NCBI RefSeq assembly: GCF_014873755.1
Contig: NZ_JADBEG010000001.1
Coordinates: forward strand, 7,724,501 to 7,788,500
From: Amycolatopsis lexingtonensis
GTDB taxonomy: Bacteria; Actinomycetota; Actinomycetes; Mycobacteriales; Pseudonocardiaceae
Length of the DNA stretch: 64,000 nt
Direction of reading: 5' to 3'
Shown here: piece by piece, positions 58,685 through 64,000 of the stretch
How positions within the stretch are numbered: the stretch's first letter is position 1
Layout: every line of letters starts with the position of its first letter
Made by a program: the position numbers and the translations under genes
Notes under the pieces: generated by a model
What the model saw: the letters and a program-made list of their open reading frames with translations, nothing else
Databases searched by the model: none
What the model was told of the DNA's origin: nothing

Positions 58685-61153
58685 GTGACCAAGACCCACA
58701 GATCCAAGGCCGCCTTCACGGTGGCCGTTGCGTCGGGCCTGGTGCTCGGCGGCGTGGCCGCCCCGGCCGCGCTCGCCGCACCCAGCGCCGACGCGGTCAT
58801 CGCCGAGGTCTACGGCGGCGGTGGCAACTCCGGCGCCACGTTGACCAACGACTTCGTCGAGCTCGCCAACCACGGCGCGGCAGCCACGAGCGTCGACGGC
58901 TTCAGCGTCCAGTACCTGCCCGGTTCGGCCAGCCCGTCGAGCACCTGGCAGGTCACTCCGCTGGCCGGCAGCGTGGCACCGGGCGGGCGTTACCTCGTGG
59001 CCGAGGGCAAGGGCAGCGGCGGCACGGTCGCGCTGCCGACGCCGGACGCGACCGGCGCGATCGCGATGTCCGCGACCGCGGGCACGATCGCCCTCGTCTC
59101 CGGCACCACCGCGTTGACCTGCAAGACCGCCGCGGACTGCGCCGCCGACACCCGGGTCAAGGACCTCGTCGGGTTCGGCGCGGCCACTGTCCGCGAAGGC
59201 GCCCCGACGGCCGCGCCGTCCAACACGACGTCCGTCGCGCGCGGCACCTCGCTGGCCGACACGGACGACAACGCCGCCGACTTCACCGTCGGCGACCCGT
59301 CCCCGACGAACACCAAGGGCGAAACGACCGGCGGCGGCAACCCCGGCGAACCCGGCACCCCGGCGAAGATCCACGAAATCCAGGGCACCACGCGCATTTC
59401 GCCCTTCAAGGACCAGAAGGTCAGCGCCGTCACCGGCGTGGTCACGGCGACCCGGACGTTCGGTTCGTCGCGCGGCTTCTGGCTCACCGACCCGAACCCG
59501 GACAACGACCCGCGCACCAGCGAGGGCCTGTTCGTCTACGCCGGCTCGACCACCCCGGCTGTGGCGGTCGGCGACGCCGTGACCGCGGCGGGCACCGTCC
59601 GCGAGTTCTACCCGGACGCGCCGTCGACGTCGAACTACCAGTCGCTCACCGAGCTGAGCAGTGCACAGTGGACGGTCGACTCGCACGGGAACGCGCTGCC
59701 CGCGCCGACCGTGCTGAACCCCGACACCGTGCCGACGACGTACGCGCCGTCGCCTGGCGGCAACATCGAGCCGCTCGCCCTGGAGCCGTCGAAGTACGCG
59801 CTCGACTTCTGGGAGTCGCACGAGAGCGAGGTCGTTTCGGTCAGCGACGCCCGCGTCGTCGGCCCGTCGAACTCCTTCAACGAGCTGTACGTGACGTCCA
59901 AGCCGGACCAGCACGAGTCGGTCCGCGGCGGCAGCGTCTACCTGGGCTACGACCAGCTCAACAGCGGCGTCATGAAGGTGTCGTCGCTGATCCCGTTCGA
60001 CCAGCGGCCGTTCCCGAAGCTCAACGTCGGCGACGTGCTGACCGGCACCACCTCGGGGCCCGTCGAGTACAGCAACTTCGGTGGCTACACGCTGTTCGCC
60101 AGCGTGCTCGGGACCGAAAAGGACAACGGGCTGCAGGGCGAGGCCACGCGCAAGCAGCGGTCGGGCGAGCTCGCGGTCGCGACGTACAACGTCGAGAACC
60201 TGGCGCCCGGTGACTCGCAGGCCAAGTACGACCGGCTCGGCGAGGCGATCGTGACGCACCTGGCGACGCCGGACATCGTGAACCTGGAAGAGATCCAGGA
60301 CAACACGGGCGCGACCGACGACGGCACCGTCGCGGCGGACCAGACGCTGCAGAAGTTCACCGACGCCATCGTCGCCAAGGGCGGCCCGCGCTACCAGTGG
60401 CGCTCGATCGACCCGGTGAACGACCAGGACGGCGGCCAGCCGGGCGGCAACATCCGCGTGGCGTTCCTGTTCAACCCGGCGCGCGTGTCCTTTGTGGACC
60501 GTCCGGGTGGGACTTCGACGACGGCGGTCGGTGTCGTGCGCGAGCACGGGAAGACGCACCTGACGGCATCGCCGGGCCGCGTCGACCCGGCGAACGAAGC
60601 CTGGACGACCAGCCGCAAGCCGTTGGCGGGCGAGTTCGTCTTCAAGGGCCGCACGGTGTTCGTCATCGCCAACCACTTCAACTCCAAGGGCGGCGACCAG
60701 CCGACGCACGGCCGCTTCCAGCCGCCGGCGCGGAGTTCCGAGGTGCAGCGCGCGAAGCAGGCCACGGTGCTGCGCGGGTTCGTCGATTCCTTGCTGGCGT
60801 CGGACAAGAGCGCCAACATCGTGGTGGCGGGCGACCTGAACGACTACCCGTTCTCGCCGGCGGTCCAGACGCTCACCGCCGGTGGCGTGCTGAAGGACCT
60901 GATCGCTTCGGTGCCGGAAGCCGAGCGGTACAGCTACGTGTTCGAGGGCCAGTCGCAGGTGCTGGACCACATCCTGGCGTCGAAGGCGCCGCGCGGGGTG
61001 GACTACGACGTCGTCCACATCAACGCGGAGTTCGCCGACCAGGCCAGCGACCACGACCCGCAGGTGATCCGGTTCCGGCCGGGTGCGGGCAACGCGCTGC
61101 AGGACGGGCTCAACGACCTGCTCGACTACCTGGAGCAGGTCTTCGGCCACTGA
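58685..61153 (+). CDS. Secreted endonuclease/exonuclease/phosphatase with lamin-tail domain (ExeM/NucH-like)
   Basis: This encodes 822 residues from GTG 58685. A Sec signal ends near AAPAALAAPS. The lamin-tail domain (VIAEVYGGGGNSGATLTNDFVEL) is followed by an OB-fold-like linker (VTGVVTATRTFGSSRGFWL) and an EEP nuclease domain with VATYNVENL, VNLEEIQDN, VIANHFNSKGGD, VVAGDLNDY and ASDHDPQVI. It probably degrades extracellular DNA for nutrients. It is divergent from capA. Confidence 0.92.
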   Translation: MTKTHRSKAAFTVAVASGLVLGGVAAPAALAAPSADAVIAEVYGGGGNSGATLTNDFVELANHGAAATSVDGFSVQYLPGSASPSSTWQVTPLAGSVAPGGRYLVAEGKGSGGTVALPTPDATGAIAMSATAGTIALVSGTTALTCKTAADCAADTRVKDLVGFGAATVREGAPTAAPSNTTSVARGTSLADTDDNAADFTVGDPSPTNTKGETTGGGNPGEPGTPAKIHEIQGTTRISPFKDQKVSAVTGVVTATRTFGSSRGFWLTDPNPDNDPRTSEGLFVYAGSTTPAVAVGDAVTAAGTVREFYPDAPSTSNYQSLTELSSAQWTVDSHGNALPAPTVLNPDTVPTTYAPSPGGNIEPLALEPSKYALDFWESHESEVVSVSDARVVGPSNSFNELYVTSKPDQHESVRGGSVYLGYDQLNSGVMKVSSLIPFDQRPFPKLNVGDVLTGTTSGPVEYSNFGGYTLFASVLGTEKDNGLQGEATRKQRSGELAVATYNVENLAPGDSQAKYDRLGEAIVTHLATPDIVNLEEIQDNTGATDDGTVAADQTLQKFTDAIVAKGGPRYQWRSIDPVNDQDGGQPGGNIRVAFLFNPARVSFVDRPGGTSTTAVGVVREHGKTHLTASPGRVDPANEAWTTSRKPLAGEFVFKGRTVFVIANHFNSKGGDQPTHGRFQPPARSSEVQRAKQATVLRGFVDSLLASDKSANIVVAGDLNDYPFSPAVQTLTAGGVLKDLIASVPEAERYSYVFEGQSQVLDHILASKAPRGVDYDVVHINAEFADQASDHDPQVIRFRPGAGNALQDGLNDLLDYLEQVFGH

Positions 61154-61162
61154 GGTTTCGCC

Positions 61163-61193
61163 GGCCCCCGTCGGGTTTGACCCGACGGGGGCC
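61163..61193 (+). terminator. Terminator after the secreted nuclease gene
   Basis: A perfect 14-bp stem (61163-61176 with 61180-61193), loop TTG, followed by TTTCTCTT, beginning 9 bases after the stop. Confidence 0.92.
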
Positions 61194-61282
61194 TTTCTCT
61201 TGCTCGCTCCTTTGGGTGACGATGAAACCGCGGAGGGTTGACCGCCGTCCTAGGTTGGACGGGACCACAGGGGAGGGGTGGC

Positions 61283-61741
61283 GTGGACGGGTATGCGGTG
61301 AAGGTCGACGAGCTGGGCAAGCTCATCGACGACCTCGGTACGGCGGCGGGCCGGATGGCCGACGCGAACAAGAAGCTCGGCGGCGGTGGGGCGTTCGGCT
61401 CGTTGGGGAACGCCGATCTGGGCAAAGCGGGCGTCGAGTTCGAAGAGGCATGGGGCTACGGGATCGGCCGGCTCGGCGACGCGGCTACGGAGATCACTGA
61501 ACGGCTGAAGCAGGCGAAGCAGAAGTACGAGCGGATCGAGGCGCAGTTCGGCGGCGAGCTGTCGAAGCTGGGCACGGCGGTGCTGGGTGACGAACCCGGC
61601 GACGGGCCCGGCACCGGGACCCGGGGGCACTACCCCCGGGTCGGGCAGCCGTCCGGCGAAGCGCCAGTGGGCGACGGCGGCATGGTGGGCGGCGGCGCGA
61701 CCGGCGGCATCACCGGCATCCTGGACGGACTCGGCCGATGA
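61283..61741 (+). CDS. ESX secretion-associated (EspC-like) protein
   Basis: This encodes 152 residues from GTG 61283 with a GGGGAGGGG ribosome site. The N-terminus (YAVKVDELGKLIDDLGTAAGRM) and helical body fit EspC/WXG100-type ESX substrates; the tail is Gly-rich and disordered. It is the first gene of a coupled train; its stop overlaps the next start (ATGA). Confidence 0.75.
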   Translation: MDGYAVKVDELGKLIDDLGTAAGRMADANKKLGGGGAFGSLGNADLGKAGVEFEEAWGYGIGRLGDAATEITERLKQAKQKYERIEAQFGGELSKLGTAVLGDEPGDGPGTGTRGHYPRVGQPSGEAPVGDGGMVGGGATGGITGILDGLGR

Positions 61742-62940
61742 GCAGGCGCGACTTCCCGGCCCTGGGCTTCGACCCGGCGCCCGGCGACCTCGACGGCGTC
61801 ACCGACCTGGCGAGCAAGTACCGGGCAGTGAGCAAGGACCTGACCGAGGCCGACGACGCGTTGCGCCGGATCGTCCGGAAGCAGGGCATCTGGCAGGGCG
61901 AGGCGAGCGACGCGTTCGCCCGGCGCATCGGCCCGCTGCCGCAGTACCTCGAGGGCGCGGCCCGTTCGATGGGCGACGCCGGCTCCGCGCTCGAAGCCTG
62001 GGCCCAGCAGCTGGGTGACCTGCAGAAACGCGCATCCGACCTGGAGGCCCGAGCGGAGACGGCGGCCCAGGCAGCGGAGGCGGCGCGGGCGAACCCGGAC
62101 CTCGCGCTGGCGAACCGGACGTTCCCGGATCAGCAGTCCCTGCGGATAGCGCAGAGGCTGTTGGACAACGCGGGCCGGCAGCTCCAGGCGGCGATCGACG
62201 GCTGCCAGAACATCCAGGACGCGGCGAAGCAGCTCCAGCAGGAGCACGGGGAGGCGGCGGGCCGGGTCGCGGAGGCGCTGCGGAAGGCGAAGGAGCTGGC
62301 CCCGGACGAGCCGGACCTGCTGGACAAGCTGGAGGACGCGGTCGGCGGAGCGTTTGTCGACTTGTCGACCACGATCGCCGACGGGGTTGATCAGGCTTGG
62401 GACTTCGTCCAGGACCACGCGGAGCTGCTGTCGAAGGTCTCGGATGTGGTCGGTGACATCGGCAATGGCCTCGGTGTACTGAGTGACGTCCTCCCGCCGC
62501 CTGCCGGTGAAGTCACGAGCCTCGTCGCCGGCTCCCTCGGTGTGGCGGCACTCGGCGGTCACGCTGTCGCGAAGGCGGCTGGAGCCGATGTGGCACCCGA
62601 AACTTTGATCTTCGACGTGGCGGGTGCGGTCACTTCGATCGCCGGGTTGAATCCCATGATGCCGGACACCGTGATCAAGGTGGCGACCTACGGCGCGCTG
62701 GCCGGTCAGCTGGGGAGCGAAGCCGCGGAGGGCGATGACTTCGAGAGTCCCTGGGACGACTTCAAGAACTACTGGGTGCCCAAGGACTGGGGACAGGTGG
62801 CAGTGGCCGGCAGCACGCTGGTCGCCGGACCCGCACCGTGGGCGGCGGTGGCTCTGGGCAACGCGGCCGATGCCGGGGTCCAGGCCGACAACGCACCGGA
62901 GCGCCGGCGTGAGCGGGCGGAAGACGAGGTGTGGAACTGA
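61738..62940 (+). CDS. Large WXG100-type ESX-associated protein
   Basis: This encodes 400 residues. An N-terminal WXG100-like hairpin has the W-x-G turn in KQGIWQGEASDAFARR; long helices follow, then a Gly/Ala-rich hydrophobic middle (TSLVAGSLGVAALGGHAVAKAAG) like polymorphic-toxin carriers. No recognisable C-terminal toxin domain. Probably a secreted or surface protein handled by a type VII system encoded elsewhere. Coupled at both ends. Confidence 0.75.
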   Translation: MSRRDFPALGFDPAPGDLDGVTDLASKYRAVSKDLTEADDALRRIVRKQGIWQGEASDAFARRIGPLPQYLEGAARSMGDAGSALEAWAQQLGDLQKRASDLEARAETAAQAAEAARANPDLALANRTFPDQQSLRIAQRLLDNAGRQLQAAIDGCQNIQDAAKQLQQEHGEAAGRVAEALRKAKELAPDEPDLLDKLEDAVGGAFVDLSTTIADGVDQAWDFVQDHAELLSKVSDVVGDIGNGLGVLSDVLPPPAGEVTSLVAGSLGVAALGGHAVAKAAGADVAPETLIFDVAGAVTSIAGLNPMMPDTVIKVATYGALAGQLGSEAAEGDDFESPWDDFKNYWVPKDWGQVAVAGSTLVAGPAPWAAVALGNAADAGVQADNAPERRRERAEDEVWN

Positions 62941-63515
62941 TGCCGCTGCAGATCGACCTGCCGCCCGGCTTCGCGGGGATGCCGGTGGGCACCGACGACA
63001 AGAAGAACCGCGGCCACGCCTGGACCATCGCCGAGAACCTGGCCGCCGGTGCCGGGAAGTCCGTCGAGGAGTTCGGCAGCTACCTGATGGCCCTGGTCCC
63101 GACCATGCAGGCCAACGGCATCCGGGTGTTCGGCAAGTTCGCGGTCGGCCCGCGCAAGGGAGACGTCGCGACTCTGACGCTGGGTGTGGCGCAGTGGCCG
63201 GAGACGGCGCCTGGCAGTCGCGACGCCCTGGTCGCGGCGATGGCCGAGCAGTACCGGAGCCGCCACAAACGCGCCGTGGTGCAGCCGGTCCGCCTCCCGA
63301 TCGGCCCGGCGATCGTCGCCATCAGCGGCGGGGAGTACCACCTGCCCGAACAGGACGTACGAACCCAGATCAAGGCGGAGTACCAGATACCCCTGCCGGA
63401 CGGCCGGTCCGTGGTGATCCTGTCGGTGGTTGCCGAGTCGGAGGACGCCTGGCCCGCGGTCGCCGAGGCGACCGCGAAGGTGGCTTGGAGCCTCCGCAGC
63501 GGGGAAACGCCGTGA
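62940..63515 (+). CDS. ESX-locus hypothetical protein (DUF-type, 191 residues)
   Basis: This encodes 191 residues from ATG 62940, which shares a base with the previous stop (TGATG). It is an alpha/beta soluble protein: IDLPPGFAGMPVG, IRVFGKFAVGPRKGDVATLT, PLPDGRSVVILSVVAES. It resembles small proteins beside ESX-type toxin carriers that may be chaperones or immunity factors. The segment RKGDVATLTLGVAQWPETAP recurs in the last gene of the window. Confidence 0.7.
   Translation: MPLQIDLPPGFAGMPVGTDDKKNRGHAWTIAENLAAGAGKSVEEFGSYLMALVPTMQANGIRVFGKFAVGPRKGDVATLTLGVAQWPETAPGSRDALVAAMAEQYRSRHKRAVVQPVRLPIGPAIVAISGGEYHLPEQDVRTQIKAEYQIPLPDGRSVVILSVVAESEDAWPAVAEATAKVAWSLRSGETP
63153..63214 (+). repeat. 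Internal duplication, copy 1
   Basis: About 60 bases coding RKGDVATLTLGVAQWPETAP are closely matched by 63941-64000 at both protein and DNA level (a few silent or conservative changes). The second copy continues past the window. Confidence 0.75.
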
Positions 63516-63850
63516 TCAGCACGGTGGCCGCCGGTTCGGGTGATGACCCGGCGCGGGTGATGTTCCTGGTGCTGATGGGCTTGGTGATCGTCGGTGGTCT
63601 GACGTTGACCGTCGTCCGCACGATGCGGTCGAGGAAGCCGCGAGAGACGCAGATCGCGCGCTTGGTCGCGGAGCTGGACGGCCGGAGCCGCGTGTACCTC
63701 CGGATGATGGAGGTCGGCCTGGATCACCGGGATCTGCTGCAGGTGGCGCAGAGCCGCGGCTACAGCCTGATCGTGCACCAGGTCGGCAAGTACTACGAGT
63801 TCGTCTACACACCGCAGCAGCCGGGGAGGTCGGTGCCGTGGGCGATCTGA
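63512..63850 (+). CDS. ESX-locus single-pass membrane protein
   Basis: This encodes 112 residues (GTG start overlapping the previous stop, GTGA). One membrane helix (VMFLVLMGLVIVGGLTLTVV) is followed by a basic cytosolic tail with short helices (RDLLQVAQSRGYSLIVHQVG). Not recognised. It overlaps the next gene by 13 bases. Confidence 0.68.
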   Translation: MISTVAAGSGDDPARVMFLVLMGLVIVGGLTLTVVRTMRSRKPRETQIARLVAELDGRSRVYLRMMEVGLDHRDLLQVAQSRGYSLIVHQVGKYYEFVYTPQQPGRSVPWAI

Positions 63851-64000
63851 ACCTCGCGGGGTCCAAGTTCAACGGCAGTGACGCCGAGTACTTCGGGACA
63901 CTCGCCGTCGTCGGGGGGATCGTCCTGGTGGTCCTCGCCCGAAAGGGTGATGTCGCGACCCTGACGCTGGGCGTGGTCCAGTGGCCGGAGACCTCGCCGG
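63838..64000 (+). CDS. ESX-locus membrane protein with duplicated domain start, partial
   Basis: From GTG 63838 (GGGAGG upstream) a frame runs off the window end. It has a short N-terminus, one membrane helix (LAVVGGIVLVVLA), then RKGDVATLTLGVVQWPETSP, nearly identical to part of the protein encoded at 62940-63515. It looks like a membrane-anchored paralogue of that protein, or a recombination product. Confidence 0.6.
   Translation, partial: MGDLNLAGSKFNGSDAEYFGTLAVVGGIVLVVLARKGDVATLTLGVVQWPETSP
63941..64000 (+). repeat. Internal duplication, copy 2 (cut by window end)
   Basis: This is the second copy of the 63153-63214 segment, fused directly after a membrane helix in the next-but-one gene. 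The matching DNA suggests a fairly recent duplication or gene conversion. Confidence 0.75.

Noticed and set aside
57608..61150. A 1180-codon open frame on the minus strand
   Set aside because: Only the part below 58558 has CapA family sequence; the rest is the antisense shadow of the secreted nuclease gene, open because GC-rich DNA lacks stops.

Overview
The window is a high-GC actinobacterial chromosome segment, most likely from Pseudonocardiaceae and probably Amycolatopsis or a close relative. The support is strong G/C bias at third codon positions, many GTG starts, 4-base ATGA/GTGA overlaps inside operons, a mycothiol synthase gene beside glnR and the pst operon, two type VII (ESX-like) secretion-associated gene groups, an LCP cell-wall ligase and HelD. 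The species call is inference. No rRNA genes, CRISPR arrays, insertion sequences or intact prophage were seen. One tRNA gene, tRNA-Ser(CGA), is present.

Layout. 0-8.2 kb holds housekeeping nutrient control: thioredoxin-like and LmeA-like genes, glnR, mshD, a PHO box, pstSCAB, a strong terminator and convergent phoU. 8.2-13.1 kb has an LCP protein with a very long low-complexity N-terminus, a GGDEF protein, idi and an alpha/beta hydrolase. 13.1-17.7 kb is a tightly coupled GntR-controlled operon (GntR, ADP-ribosylglycohydrolase fold, PfkB kinase, NCS1 permease, isochorismatase-like hydrolase) that looks like an uptake and salvage route for a nucleoside-like compound. 17.7-22.2 kb has small membrane proteins, a dusB-type gene and a 645-residue protein joining a nucleoside-phosphorylase domain, Sel1-like repeats and an unknown domain. 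A decapitated open frame lies directly upstream of it.

22.2-37 kb contains a Gfo/Idh/MocA oxidoreductase, a DUF2339 membrane protein, an F420/FMN oxidoreductase, Cu/Zn SOD, metallophosphoesterase-LamG, HelD, an Lrp/permease pair, a TetR/FAD-monooxygenase pair with twin operators, and lysA. 37-39.4 kb has a broken sigma-factor gene and a desaturase operon ending in two tiny genes. 39.8-44.8 kb has a DapA-family aldolase divergent from a four-gene ABC importer. 44.9-47.6 kb has a MerR regulator with a leaderless promoter and a compact ThrRS-like synthetase preceded by a Thr-Thr-Thr leader peptide and terminator hairpin, which looks like ribosome-mediated attenuation. 47.6-57.4 kb is mixed metabolism, tadA with its partner, the tRNA, an HTH-NBR1-Ig protein, NmrA, two ESX-like proteins, a TauD dioxygenase and an epoxide hydrolase-like enzyme. 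57.6-61.2 kb has CapA divergent from a secreted nuclease. 61.3-64 kb is the start of a second ESX-associated gene train that runs off the window and contains an internal sequence duplication.

The best candidates for undescribed biology are the phosphorylase-Sel1 protein with its internal ribosome-binding site (a possible defence effector), the threonine attenuator of the second ThrRS, and the ADP-ribosylglycohydrolase/PfkB/permease/hydrolase operon. All assignments come from reading the sequence alone; no database search was run.
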